A stretch of DNA of 64,000 bases from Sanderia malayensis (GCA_013076295.1 RQOL01000504.1:1-64000), one strand, 5' to 3'; positions 42,235-53,868 are shown, counted from the stretch's first letter. Notes: generated from the sequence alone by a model not told the origin. Made by a program: numbers and translations.

Positions 42235-44015
42235 AAGGGCCTGTCTGGTTAGCTTAATCTGGTTGGTGCGCTTTGCAAGCTGCATTCGCTCCCGCTTATG
42301 CCTATACATACATACATACATACCTACATACATACCTACCAACATACATACATACATACATACATACATACATACCTACATACATACCTACATACATACA
42401 TACACACATACCTACATACATACATACATACCTACATACATACCTACATGCATAGATACTTACATACATACATACATACCTACATACATACCTACATACA
42501 TACCTACCTACATACATACATACATACATACATAACTACATACATACATACATAACTACATACATACCTACATACATACCTACATGCATACCTACATACA
42601 TACATATATACCCTACAATACATACTATGACGTAACATTTCTAAAACACGTAGAGGTGTGAGGGCGAATTTCCTCCTGGCAAGCGACCGCCCCGGGCCCA
42701 TGCTGCCCCCTGAAAGACCTTTCTGAATATTGATAATATCAGTGTAAAGTTTGCAGAAAAAGAGTTGCCACAGAAAAATCAATCCATCCTCGAAAATTCC
42801 AACTTTTTCCCCATTAAAAATTATATCAATACGTAGCTCAGGATACAGCAAACACGTTGCAAATAGTCTCATCTTTTAAATAAGTAATACTGAATTCTTA
42901 GAGACAATTTAGTGGAAGTGTCTTCAGTGTATTTTCGGATGCGTGCAAAAAGCAAAACCTTTGAACACATTTTAGCAAGGTTTTAACGTGGCAAATAGTG
43001 ATCCAGTTCAACTCAAAAAAATACCAACATGAAGGTAATATGTTGGGGAACAACTATCGAAAGTGTTTGGGTAAAAAATAATCAATTGTGGCAGGCTAAA
43101 ATTGAATGCAACATCCAACACGCGTTGTTTTTGCATTTACAAAAGTAAATGCAAAAACATGAAATGAAAAATTGCTCCTTCCCGAGAGAAAAGCAACTTT
43201 GTTGGAAACCTGTAAAAAACAAAAAAAAGACACATTATTTTAGTTGTGTTATCAGACAGCACTTGTCAAAGATTTAAATGGTGAAAATCGTGCAAATAGG
43301 TGGGGAAAAATTCAAAACTTTGACCAAGGCCTAAGCGTTTTAGCATGCCGAAGCAACAATGGCGGTCGCCTACTACAAAACCTACAACTATTTCATTCAA
43401 AAAACAAAACAAAGCGATCACCTGTGTTCTCTATTGTTTCCTGCAACTCTCCAGGGGTCTTTCAGTCAATTAAGAGCTCTTTACAAAGATAATTCAGCTG
43501 GTAAAACACTTTGAAAGGCGTCCAACTCATCTTTTTGTGTACAAAACAAAAACATGCGTCTCCTCCAAAAGTACCTGCTGCCAGCCGAGGACAAATTTGC
43601 ATGATAACGAAAAACACGTCACTGTTCACGTGGGTTGCGAGAAGAGCCAATCAAATTGCAGGAAAAGGCGAAACGCGTCACGTGAAGAGTGAATACTTTG
43701 TTCGAAAATGGAGTTCGTGACACGAATTTGAAGTTTCGCCAGCGTAAACCGTTGTTTTTTCGTGATAGCACAATTAGTGGAATAATTAATGGAATAACTC
43801 AAAAAATCTTTTAAAATAGGCTTCCAAAAATAGATAACTTTTGCCTACCCAAAAAACGGAGCCTTTCCATGCAAGTTTCAACCTTGTAAGACCCCATTGA
43901 AAAATGCCTTATTGATCACCGATTCGCCGTCTCGTCCCATTGTTTTGAGACGTTCGACCTATTGTTTCGGGTCGAATCTATTGTTTTTGGTGAGGAAAGT
44001 GCGTCATCACGTAAT
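42235..44015 (+). repeat. Unknown repeat family, copy C
   Basis: Matches the reverse complement of copy A along nearly its whole length, from the microsatellite-bearing end (AGCTTAATCTGGTTGG, ATGCC(TATACATAC)n) to the end near GTGCGTCATCACGT. No conserved ORF. Copies A and C flank about 15 kb in inverted orientation. Confidence 0.85.
42301..42615 (+). repeat. (CATA)n / (CCTACATA)n microsatellite
   Basis: Over 300 bp of CATA with CCTACATA variants, inside repeat copy C. The long Ile-His-Thr-Tyr open frames in all three + frames are artefacts of the repeat. Confidence 0.97.
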
Positions 44016-44204
44016 ATATATATTAGACCCCGCGGAATATATATATTAGAAGGCAAGCACGACAACAAATGCAGCTATTGATGATGACCAAACCGTTATT
44101 TATGACCAAACTTCTGAATCACCCACTATAAAAAGTCAGTGTAGATTTCTTGTCAATCAGCGCCAACACCAACAAGAACATTTCAGTAGCTCAAGACTGA
44201 TACA

Positions 44205-44308
44205 GTAGTGATGCAGTCATTGATTTCGTCTCAACCACCTCTGCGAAAGCAACAATACCAAAGCTTGACCGCATTTTCAGTGATTTTGGTGTTCCTGATC
44301 AAGTATAA
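44205..44308 (+). pseudogene. Gypsy-type integrase fragment
   Basis: Reads SSDAVIDFVSTTSAKATIPK then LDRIFSDFGVPDQV before a stop. This is the segment between the first Asp region and the DNGPPF motif of Ty3/Gypsy integrases. Only about 35 codons survive, ending where the copia fragment begins. Confidence 0.65.
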
Positions 44309-44309
44309 A

Positions 44310-45078
44310 GCGTTTACTTGTCAATTCATTCAGCCTTAAAGCCTTCTGTCCCTTCAGGGTATCCTATGAATATAGTCCTCTTTGATTTTCAATCCAATTT
44401 CTTTCTGAGCTAGGCTGGTATATGAGCATAAGTAATGCAACCAAACACCTTCAGGTTTGCAACATGGGGCTTTTCTTGAAAGAAACTTTCATACGGCATT
44501 TTATCTTTCAAGGCTGTTGTAGGGCTACGATTTCTGAGGTATACCGCCATGTTAACCACCTCAGCCCAAAATCTCAATGGTGGATTTGCATGGTATATCA
44601 AGGATCTTGCAGATTCAACAATTGTACAATTCATTCTTTCAGCTATGCTATTTTGAGCAGGATGATAGGGTACAGTCAGCTGATGTGAAATTCCTTGTTC
44701 TTTCAAATATTCGGCAAATTCTTTTGAAGAATATTCCCCACCATTATCTGTACGTAGAACTTTAATCTTTTTGCCAGTCAGGTTACTCACAATATTGATG
44801 AATTCTTTCAGTTTCAGCAATACTTCAGATTTCTGATTCAAGAAATATACACTGGTATAACGCGAATAATCATCAATGAATGTTACGAAATATTTAGAAT
44901 TCCCAAAAGAATCCACATTCATTGGGCCACAGACATCGCTATGGATAATTTCAAGCACTTCAGAAGCACGGTGTTCCGATATTGTGGGATATGGCAATTT
45001 GTGCGGCTTTACTTTTACGCATCCTTCACACAGCAATTTATTGCCATTTAAATGAATGGTATCCGTACCAATGACCAT
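44310..45078 (-). pseudogene. Copia integrase, 3' truncated
   Basis: LLCEGCVKVKPHKLPYP (end of the HHCC region), VLEIIHSDVCGPMNVDSFG (first Asp), YFVTFIDDYSRYT, IKVLRTDNGGEYSSKEF (second Asp), PYHPAQNSIAERMNCTIVE (Glu), RNRSPTTAL and KVFGCITYAHIPA. After a stop (TAG) at 44412 the frame goes on LRKKLDWKSKRTIFIGYPEG. The catalytic residues are all present. No RT follows. Confidence 0.92.
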
Positions 45079-45180
45079 GTTTCTCTCTCTGATAATTTTC
45101 TCACATTATCCATTCGCAAATGACCGAATCTGCAGTGCCATAATTCTGAACTGGAGTTATCTTCCATTGTGTTAGCTTAT

Positions 45181-45927
45181 TCAGATGTCGTTTTCAGTAT
45201 GCAAAGTATTTCCTTGTATTTCACCCAGACCCAAAACTTTTGAGTTCTGTACAATCTTGCATTGTGGTCCTTCTAATTGTAGCAAAGCCCCCAAATTGGT
45301 CATCGCTTTGACAGACAAAAGATTTTTGCATAACTCTGGCAAATACCAAACATTTTGAAGAGCAATGTTTTGTTCACAACCATCAATATCAGTTTTTCGG
45401 TGATATATTCCTTTTCCGTGAGCAAGAATGACATGATCATCACCCAGATTTACTGTAGCAGGGTTCTTGCACTCTACATAATCAGACACGCATTCCCTTT
45501 GATATGTCATGTGCTGAGTAGCACCTGAATCAATGATCGAAGAATTCTTTTGTTTACTGCTCAAGTGTGACGTGGTGACCAAAGCTTCGTCGTCATGATC
45601 ATCATCGTCATTATTATTACTACCACCGTAATTTGCAGAACTTGACAAAATTGACTGATTCACATTTCTGGAGTTCTTCTTTGGGCAGTCTCTTGCATAG
45701 TGTCCCTTTCCTCTGCAAGAATGTGCAACAAATTCCAGTGAACAATAATACAGAAGACGGTTTATCAGCATGCGAGCTATCAGCATTGCCAGCGCCATGT
45801 GATGGGGAACTATGCCCTCAACCTCCACTGTGATATGATCCTCAACATCCATGAACATTTCGCTTTGCAAACAGTGCATTCCCAGATTTCTGCAGATCCA
45901 AATTGTCGGAATTTTGATCGAAATCAT
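45181..45927 (-). pseudogene. Copia zinc knuckle and aspartic protease
   Basis: CRGKGHYARDCPKK is a CCHC-type knuckle; its first Cys lies in the preceding damaged text. An Asn/Asp-rich linker follows, then SSIIDSGATQHMT (D-S-G protease motif) and LQNVWYLPELCKNLLSVKAM, the flap and end region. The frame ends TAA; about 100 bp of disrupted sequence separates it from integrase. Confidence 0.88.
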
Positions 45928-46506
45928 ACAGCAGCATGGCTTTCACTTTCTGAAAGGATAAATTACTTTCGCCCACAGCATCCAATGCTGTAATTAATGG
46001 CTTGAAATCATCAGGCAAACTCGCTAGTAGAGTCATTGCCAGCTCTTGATCATCAATCTCAGCTCCCATCCCTCTCAATTGATCGTAGAGCGACTTCAGG
46101 GTATTAATGTGTTCTAACATGTTCCCACTTCTTTGGAATCTGCATGAAGAGTACTTCTGTCTCAGCCGTACTTTCTGCAGAATCGATTCGCGAGCAAACT
46201 GTTGTTTCAAAGTCTCCCAAGCTTCTTTTGCGGTGTTAGTTTCCCTGACGTGAATTTGTTCTTCAGGCTCAACAGCCAAACAAATCTAGGTCGAAGCTTT
46301 CTTTGCAGCTCGTCTGATGTTACGTCAAAGTATTTTCTTTGAGCTTCTGACACAGAACTTGCAGGAGCAATTGCAGTTCCATCAACCTGGTCGAATATGT
46401 CTTGATTCTCCAAGTACAATTTCATATTAAACGCCCATGCCCGATAGTTCAAGGCATTCAATTTGGAAAACTTCATCGCTTGTCCAATATCTTCAGAGGA
46501 AGCCAT
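45842..46506 (-). pseudogene. Copia gag (UBN2-like)
   Basis: Starts MASSEDIGQAMKFSKLNALN, YRAWAFNMKLYLENQD. A frameshift near 46.27 kb leads to EAWETLKQQFARESILQKVR, GNMLEHINTLKSLYDQLRGM, ELAMTLLASLPDDFKPLITA. This is the typical copia gag-like structural region. The start ATG lies about 60 bp after the primer-binding site. Confidence 0.85.
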
Positions 46507-46566
46507 TTCCTCACAAGGGTCAAGTTAACATCAAGCAATTCAGCGATTCTTATTTTATACATCGTC

Positions 46567-46580
46567 CTGGGCCCATAACC
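46567..46580 (-). promoter_or_regulatory. Copia-type primer-binding site (initiator tRNA-Met, internal)
   Basis: On - the sequence GGTTATGGGCCCAG is complementary to the anticodon-arm region of animal initiator tRNA-Met (CUGGGCCCAUAACC). Drosophila copia is primed in this unusual internal way by a half-tRNA. The position, just 5' of gag, is right. Confidence 0.72.
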
Positions 46581-46899
46581 TATTAGAATTTGTTATTAAC
46601 TATTACGCATTGAAGAAGAAGAACAATCATAGAACGAATAAGAATAACTAACTGATCCAACTAATAATTACAAACGTTAAAGTCATACAATCTGAAACAA
46701 TAGTAATAAAACAGCAGGCAGCATGCAGCGAGTATATGATGTATAGCAGGGATCATAATAATGATAATTGAGTTCTTAACATTTTACAACTTTACAGTTT
46801 CCCTGATTCCAAAATAAATTTCTGGTGCCCTGACTATATATGAGTATAAGCTTGGACTCAAAATAATTCTTCAAGTATTTGCCTGTTTATTGGTTCTTT

Positions 46900-48373
46900 A
46901 CTGTTCATTGCCTCTATGTGTTACAAGCAAAATACATTGACATTCTCTTGAAACTGCAGTTTGTTTCCAATATTAATGATTATATAATTATACCTAAAAA
47001 TCATCTTCAAAGGCCTTTCCTGTTTAGTTTATTGTTGTATGTCAAGGAAACTACTGTAATGATGTTTACAGTAATAATGATATGAAGCTCTAAGAAAACT
47101 AACCTGGATGTTACACAAACTGCTGGGTCATCTAATTAATAACTAATGCATTACATGAACACTTAAAAATTGACATTTACCAACCTCTTAATGCACAAGT
47201 GCAGAAGGCGAATCAAAATATATCACAACAACATGAAAGTTTGGTTCCATTAGCTGGTAAACAATCTCTATCTATATCCTTCTATTGGTACATCAATTTA
47301 TGTAGAAGATAATAAAGATAATTTTCACAGATTTTGCATTTCAAACATATTTTTCAAGTAATCGACAAAGGGAGTCAATCAATGTGGCTTCACAACTATC
47401 GTGTTGTTCTATTGTCCTGTATTATTTGGTACCTTTGTATGGTCATACAATTTTTTTTTAATTATTTCTTTTTTTCCATTTGATACTTAGTGAAACAAAT
47501 GCTGAAATGACGAGCCAAAGCTGTCAATGTCACAAATGTTTGCTATTCACACCATGCAATTGTCAAATGACTCAAAAAAAAAATTTACTACAATACATAT
47601 ATCTCTAACACCGGCGGACACGTTAAACAATGGGCTCTAATTAAAGTTGATTAAGTTGTCATAAGATCACTGTTCGTCGGACACGCAAAGGAATGCAATT
47701 TTATTTTAAATCATGTAACTCTTCGTAATTGCATGAATCGGCCAGGCCTATGATTGATGGAAGGCCTGGGTGCGAATTTGTATTCGAAGGTTGTTTTAGG
47801 TCTATGATGATTTAAGTTGAAACGATTCAGATGTTCATAGTTGGATGTATTCGGGGGCTATGTGATCCATGGAAGGGCGAAGGTGTGGTTCCATTCCGAG
47901 GTTGTTCGAAGTCGAAGTTTTCGGTGATGCAAAAGTTCGTGCAGTTTTGAGGGTGGCAGAATAGTGTGAATTCAAACGCCACAGGGAGAGGTTTTGTCAA
48001 TGATTAGATGGTGGGGACGTTTGTAGTTTAGAATCAATGGGAAGTGAAAAGAGTTCTTTCAGCTTGAGCAGACGTTTATGTTAATCAATAGAACAGAGGG
48101 GAAAAGTAGAGAAAAAATTGAGGGACTTACCAGTGGAGTTCTTTGGGAAACAGTTCTGAGCAGCGAGTTCCAAGTAAAATTGTAGATGATTGCAAGGAAG
48201 GGTAGAATAGCTTTTGGATAAGTGGATGTGCTTTGAATGGCTTCGTTTGAGTTAAATGACAAAATTGCTATTTTGAAATTGGTTATTTAGGTTGTTGGAT
48301 GGAGAGCTTTAATTGTAACATCAGAAATTGATTATTTAGCGTTTTAGTATTCGAATTTATTATCGAAAACATT
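46900..48373. other. No gene recognised
   Basis: AT-rich sequence with small unrelated open frames. From about 47640 a G/T-rich style begins that continues to 53.5 kb. Confidence 0.5.
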
Positions 48374-48380
48374 TTTTAAG

Positions 48381-49089
48381 GCCTGGTTACACTGTAGATA
48401 ATAAATTAGATATTCCCCCAGACATACCACAAATAACCTGTCTGATAGATATCTTCGTGTGTAACATAACGCAAGATATCTAAATTCCAATTAGCGGCAA
48501 GAAGCAAACTGTCAAATCGTGCTGTGAATTATTGATGAATAAAATCAAAACTTTTTGATTTTATTCATCAAGATTTTCCCAACATGATGTGTCAAATCGT
48601 GAGACAAACACACACCGACTGTCTCGCGTTGTATTCCTTGGCAATTTTGGAAGCGAAAAACATTATAAACAGTTTATAATCGATTCTGAACAATAAAATT
48701 GACGCACAGAGTAAATTCACAAACTAGGTCATTGAAAATGGAAGCTGATAATTCTTTTGACATGAATTTACTTTATTATAACATGAAATTTCCATCCTCG
48801 CTCATATTTTTGCATTGGGCAAAAGTGCTGTAGGAATGGCACACCCCACATCCACAAAAGGTGGCTGGAGAAATGTATGAAATATATGATAAGATGTTTT
48901 CGATGTTCTTTTACGTAAATACCTCATGGTTTGTCACTTTTCTCGCTGGTTATAGTTGAGTCATGATGCTTTAACTGTATTATCTAAATTATTATCTAAA
49001 TGGTGCGTATACACTATAAGATAATCGTTTCCGTTTTTAGCGTTTCTAAATTGGGAATATCTAATTCATTATCTACAGTGTAACCAGGC
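48381..49089. repeat. MITE with 37-bp TIR and 7-8 bp TSD
   Basis: Both ends read inward GCCTGGTTACACTGTAGATA, AT(A/G)AATTAGATATTCCC. TTTTAAG(G) flanks each side (48374-48381 and 49090-49097). The interior is non-coding and holds a perfect hairpin at 48532-48571 with 19-bp arms around a 2-base loop (arm TTGATGAATAAAATCAAAA). The duplication length suits a hAT-type source. Confidence 0.9.
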
Positions 49090-49499
49090 TTTTAAGGAGA
49101 TAATTATTGAGAATTTTAGGGGGCGCAGAAGTTTCTATAAAGCATCGATGAGAATGAATTGAAAACAAAATAAGAAGGATATAGGGGAGTTTAGTAAAGG
49201 GAAATAGAAATAAGTTATCCACTTACCGGTGAAATGGTGAGAAGTAAAACGGCAGCAAAAATAAAATGGAACCATCCAACCAAAAGAATTCATTGGGTTT
49301 GCGTGCGGGCTCCAAAATGGAAAATCAAAATGGAAAATAAAAATGGAGATGGAGTGTAGGCTCGCTTTAGGCAGGAAGGAACTTGCTGGTGAATGAAAGG
49401 CCAGAGTAAGAGAAGGTGCTGTGGGATTAGTGGAAAATGCAACAGGGATTCATTGTTTCGAAAAAGGTAAAGAAGGCGCGATTGATTTTTGCAGGAGGA

Positions 49500-50015
49500 T
49501 TATATTATGGAGATGCAATAATTGTCAGAGGGTTGCTCGGCACTGCAGGCGGGAATACATAAGGGGAGAGTGAAGAGACGATGTGAATGGAGAATTTGTT
49601 GAAGATAAAGACGTTTTTGATGTGGAAAAATATAAAATAATGTAAAAAATGTATAATAGTTATTGTTGAAAAAAGAATTGAATTTTGAGTTAATGTTTTT
49701 TGCCTTTTCTTTGATCTTTTGTTGCTTTGTTTTGCGATATGGGTATGGCCGGGGCTGCAGTTGGGTTGGTGGCTTGTCAGGTTGCGTTTGGATGTCATCT
49801 AGTTGTGCGAGGGCTTCTTCGGTTATAATGTCTTCGTCCAGGGATTTGTTTAGTTGTTCGAAGAATTCCCTTTCACGGCGCAATGTGTCTTGGTGATGCA
49901 TTATGGTTAGTATGTTGTTGGTTGCGTGTTGTAGCTGCTGTTGTAATATTTTGATGTGGTCTTTGCACATGTCGAGATGTCGGTTTATAATCGTCATTCT
50001 TGTTTTGGTGTTCAT
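49500..50015 (-). CDS. Hypothetical coiled-coil ORF, 171 aa
   Basis: ATG at 50015. The first 95 residues look like a genuine coding helix: MTIINRHLDMCKDHIKILQQ, REREFFEQLNKSLDED, heptad-like and charged, followed by a Pro/Gln linker and a basic KTKQQKIKEKAKNIN. The last 55 residues (Asn/Phe/Tyr-rich) look like AT-rich read-through. A 60-bp motif just outside it (49421-49480) resembles 60415-60490 beside Helitron 2, so this may be a Helitron-family companion gene. Not recognised otherwise. Confidence 0.35.
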   Translation of the reverse strand: MNTKTRMTIINRHLDMCKDHIKILQQQLQHATNNILTIMHHQDTLRREREFFEQLNKSLDEDIITEEALAQLDDIQTQPDKPPTQLQPRPYPYRKTKQQKIKEKAKNINSKFNSFFNNNYYTFFTLFYIFPHQKRLYLQQILHSHRLFTLPLCIPACSAEQPSDNYCISII

Positions 50016-50507
50016 ATCTGAAATTGTAAATAGAAAATATAGTTGTTTGTTTGAATTAGGTGTAAGGGAAATGTAATTGAGATAAGAATTAGGAGAAAAT
50101 CGAAAATATGATTATACATGAATGAAATTGTAGATGATACTCACCGATGAGAAGTGCGTAGTTCGTGTTGAATAAAATTTGCTGATTGTGTTTGTTACGT
50201 AGGAGAGATTGCGATTGGAAAAAAGTTATTGGTTTGTTGTATTTATGCGTTTGGGTGGGGATTGGAATGTGCAAAAGAAATGTATTGATCTGTGGGAAAA
50301 TAAAATAAGTGTTGAATATATAGGTTGGTGTGGATTGATGGAAGGAGGGATTAATAAGGTATCCGTGGAAACATGGTGTTGTTATGATTGTTAAGGCTAG
50401 GTGTTGCGCTGTGAAATTCTTGGAATTTTGTTTGTGAAGAATAAAATATTATAGGGTATGGGGGAATTGGAAATGTATGTATGATGTAAGGGTAATGTAA
50501 TGAATGA

Positions 50508-50830
50508 ATTGAGTTGATTTGCTGAATTGGATAAGATGAAGCATTCAATTCAATTAATTTTCAATTGAGACACGTGAAAAAAATTGGAAAGAGCTGTTGA
50601 GCTATTGTGATAGCTGACGCGGAACATGTGAATTCGCATGTTTTTGATGTCTTGATAGATCTATGTTGTCTTTTGCTTGGTTTATATGAAAGGTTTCTAT
50701 ATTTCTCAGGAAATCTGAGAAGTTCTAGAAAATGCGTCAGATTTTGCTTAGAAGGGGACATTTCTGAAGGAAATCGTGAAAAAGGTCGAAAATTGCTGAT
50801 GTTGAGGAATTTTCGTGAGAAGTAGCACGC
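50508..50830 (+). repeat. Direct repeat, first copy
   Basis: Starts TGAATTGAGTTGATTTGCTG and runs about 310 bp. The second copy is at 52423-52735. Shared blocks include GATAGATCTATGTTGTCTTTTG-like and CTTGGTTTATATGAAAGGTTT. Confidence 0.85.
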
Positions 50831-51068
50831 TGGGTGGCGGTTGCAATGAAGTTAAAAGTAACAGTGATATGAGGATTGTTTATGCGTGTTTACGGGTTGA
50901 CATGGAGATAACTGTCGTGGGGAGGTAGTTGTTGATTGATGGACGTCTTTTACAATAGTGAAGATAGATGAGGTATGTAGGTAGTTACTTGTTGGAATAC
51001 ATATTTGTGTTGGCAATCGTTTGGACTGGTTGGATATGTTGGTGGAAGTTAATTATAGAGGGAAGAAA

Positions 51069-51565
51069 ATGGTATGTTTTTGAAGATATATGTTTATTTC
51101 AAGAATCACGTAGATCTGATAGTGTAATGTTTGAGATTAAGTAATGTACGTTAAATGTGACAATTTCATTGTTGAATGTTGTTTATGATATTTGTAGGTG
51201 GTGAAATGGGAAGAAGGGACGGGTTTTTCGGGATTGAAGAAAAAGATTGCCGAGGAAGTTATAAAAAATCGGCGGATCAAGTTTGTGATGTGCGGTGAAG
51301 ATGGGAAAAGATTGGAAGACGTAAAGTAAGTGGGAGTTGGTATATTTAGTTTTTGCGTAGTAAATGTTGAAAATTGTTATGGAAATAGTAGTATGAAGAT
51401 ATGATGATTGTTTAAAATGGATATATTGTTATTTGCAGTAGTGTGAAGATTGTGCATGTGAAGGTGGTGAGAAGAAAGAAGTATGCAAGAAAGGGAGAAT
51501 CTGGTTCTGAAGAGAAGCAAAAGCAGGGGGTCGGGAAGAATTATACATTCAATTTTTATCAATGA
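51069..51565 (+). CDS. Small three-exon hypothetical gene, 85 aa
   Basis: Exons 51069-51071 (ATG followed by GTATGT), 51198-51325 and 51439-51565, all with GT/AG borders, total 258 nt, an exact 86 codons with TGA. The product reads MVVKWEEGTGFSGLKKKIAE, then KNRRIKFVMCGEDGKRLEDV, SVKIVHVKVVRRKKYARKG and a Gln/Gly-rich end. The N-terminal part could be a small ubiquitin-like beta fold, but I do not recognise a family. It lies between two direct repeats. A micro-exon of only three coding bases lowers confidence. Confidence 0.35.
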
Positions 51566-51779
51566 TAACGATTGTGATTAAATAATAAGTAATTAAAATT
51601 TCATGTAATCAAAGAGTTGATGGTTATATATTGCAACAATTTATAAAAAGAAATACAGTTTATTTATTTCTACGTATCTCCTTATATAATAGGAATGTGA
51701 TTGTTATCAGTGGGTTGAAAGGTGTGTTTTCTTGTGGGGATATATGATGTCTTGCGTTGGGTAGGGCAGAGTGTTTTGA

Positions 51780-51930
51780 CTGTCGTTTACGGTCCATCGT
51801 CAAATTGGACCCCGTACCCTTGAATATGCCCCTGTCGAATATGCCCCCGTCGAATATGTCTTGGTGTGAAAGAAAATGTGAAAAATAAATAAAGCCCCAG
51901 GGGGCTAATTGAAGGATTTACGGTATGTGA
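51780..51930. repeat. Short dispersed repeat with GTCGAATATGCCCC units
   Basis: Contains CTTGAATATGCCCCTGTCGA with GTCGAATATGCCCC repeated, then AAAGCCCCAGGGGGCTAATTG and ATTTACGGTA at the end. Similar to the ACCGTAAATTC segment near 14.85 kb in reverse sense. Confidence 0.5.
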
Positions 51931-52422
51931 AATTGCTGAGATTTTTAGAAAAAATTCCCGAGATTTACTTAAAATGTTTCAGATTTGCAATATCTTGTTT
52001 TTAAAATCCCCACATTGCGAGAATGTGTTTGAAAGTGTATTAAAGGATAATAGGCATGATCTTAAATGATACGAAAAGTGTATGGGTGCCGACTTTTTGT
52101 TCTCTCAGGGGGGGGGCTCAAAATTTAAAAAAATGGAAAGGAAAAAAGGTATAGACAAATTCCCTGTGACTTTTTTTATTGTGTATAATAAAAAAGCAAA
52201 ACATTGCAATAGAACAGATATAAGATCATGGTCTACAGTATCATGGGTGCAATTTTTTATAGTGTTTCTTTGATAAAATAAGCGTGTTTTTGAGATCCTA
52301 AAGAAAGTTTCCAGGGGGGCCTAACCCCCCATAAAGTTTCAAGTCTTGTTAGGTTCATATGAAAAGTAATGCAGGTGATGGTGAGGCTGGTGACTTTTCA
52401 GGAAGTCAACTCAGTGGCAATA

Positions 52423-52735
52423 TTGAGTTGATTTGCTGAATTGGATAAGATGAAGGATTCAATTCAATTCAATTCATTTTTAATTGAGACATGTGGAAAA
52501 AACTGGAAAGAGGTATTGAGCTTTGGTGATAGCAGATGGGGAACACGTGGATTGGCATGTTTTTGATATCTTGATAGATCTGTTGTGTTTTGCTTGGTTT
52601 ATATGAAAGGTTTGTATACTTTTGAGGAGTGATGAAAAATTCCTTAGCTTTTTGTGAAAAACATAAATTGCTGAGAAAAATTGCGAAAAAGGTGGAAAAT
52701 TGGTCATTTTGAGGAATTTTGGTCAGAAGTGAGTA
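52423..52735 (+). repeat. Direct repeat, second copy
   Basis: Second copy of 50508-50830, about 1.9 kb downstream in the same orientation, with substitutions and small indels. Confidence 0.85.
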
Positions 52736-52739
52736 CACT

Positions 52740-53505
52740 GTGCAGTTGGAAGTGTTGTAGGATCATGAATGGCAAAGCTGTAAATGTGAGTATGTGGCAG
52801 GAGCATGGTGTAAAAGTTATATAAGGAATTGGGGGAGGGGGTGTGAAATGTGTGAAGGATAATATGAGTAAAAATTTAGAAGCAATGTAGATTCAATGAT
52901 GTGGTAAGTGAAGGTATAGAAAAAATGGCTGAAATTTGTAGTAGAAACGTTCAGGCATCACTGTTAGGTGAAGGTTAAAGTTTGTTAGGAGTTAGTGTTG
53001 AAGAAATTGAAATTGAGAGAGGAGTTAATTGAGCATGAAAATGTGAGAGATATGTGCAATGAATTATTTATGAAGATAATAATATGAATAAGATAGATGT
53101 GTATATAAATAGGTTATAATATGTGGGAATGATGACTCATCTGTGATTTTGAGCATTGTTTATTGCATGTAGTATGTTTGTTGCAACTATTAATGTTGCC
53201 GGTTTGTAGGTGTAGTTGTTGAATTCAGGTGTCACAAAGAAAATGGAGTGGTGTTGCCGGATGCATTAGTTAAAAGCTCAAACACCACGTCAAGGAGCAT
53301 CCATTGTTTGAGTTTTCCTTTTTTTGTGAGAGCTGCCATGTTGTTATTATTTAGGATTTAAGGAAGGGATATTGAATGGGAGTTAAGGTGTTATGTACGT
53401 AGTGGGATGGAGTTATGGGTGGGGAAAATGGCAGCTGGCACAGAGTGAAAGGAAATCCATGTTCCCGTAGGCAATATAAAGGAACATGGCAAAGCGTAAC
53501 TCGTG
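52740..53505. other. No gene recognised
   Basis: Purine-rich, G/T-skewed sequence without a supported open frame or repeat. Confidence 0.5.
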
Positions 53506-53509
53506 GCTT

Positions 53510-53868
53510 GCCTGTATGAAGCTGTGAGTTCTTTGCCTGAGCTGTATGAAGACATCAGGTGTTTGGCTGAGCTGTATGAAGACATCAGGTCTTTTGCCTG
53601 AGCTGTATGAAGACAGGTGTTTGCCTGAGCTGTATGAAGACACCAGGTCTTTTGCCTGAGCTGTATGAAGACATCAGGTGTTTGCCTGAGCTGTATGAAG
53701 ACACCAGGTCTTTTGCCTGAGGTGTATGAAGACATCAGGTGTTTGGCTGAGCTGTATGAAGACACCAGGTCTTTTGCCTGAGCTGTATGAAGACATCAGG
53801 TGTTTTCCTGAGCTGTATGAAGACACCAGGTCTTTTGCCTGAGCTGTATGAAGACATCAGCTGTGGGT
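53510..53868. repeat. 30/31-bp minisatellite, about 12 units
   Basis: Units of GAGCTGTATGAAGAC followed by ATCAGGTGTTTGCCT (30) or ACCAGGTCTTTTGCCT (31) mostly alternate, giving a 61-bp higher-order unit. It lies a few bases beyond the stop codon of the Helitron 2 helicase (53877). Confidence 0.95.

Larger units (their letters stand above)
44310..46900 (-). mobile_element. Copia (Ty1-type) retrotransposon, truncated
   Basis: On -, 5' to 3': possible LTR (TATA-like CATATATAGTC near 46840), primer-binding site at 46580-46567, gag, zinc knuckle and protease, integrase, then loss of all reverse transcriptase and RNase H. Copia order (integrase before RT) is implied by pro followed directly by int. 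Frameshifts near 46.27 and 45.85 kb and a gap at 45.08-45.18 kb show decay. The LTR outer limit is a guess. Confidence 0.85.

Noticed and set aside
53510..53868. Protein-coding repeats (Ser/Tyr/Gln peptides read from the minisatellite)
   Set aside because: The frames exist only because the minisatellite lacks stops; unit length is 30/31 bp, so no frame is kept, and there is no flanking gene.
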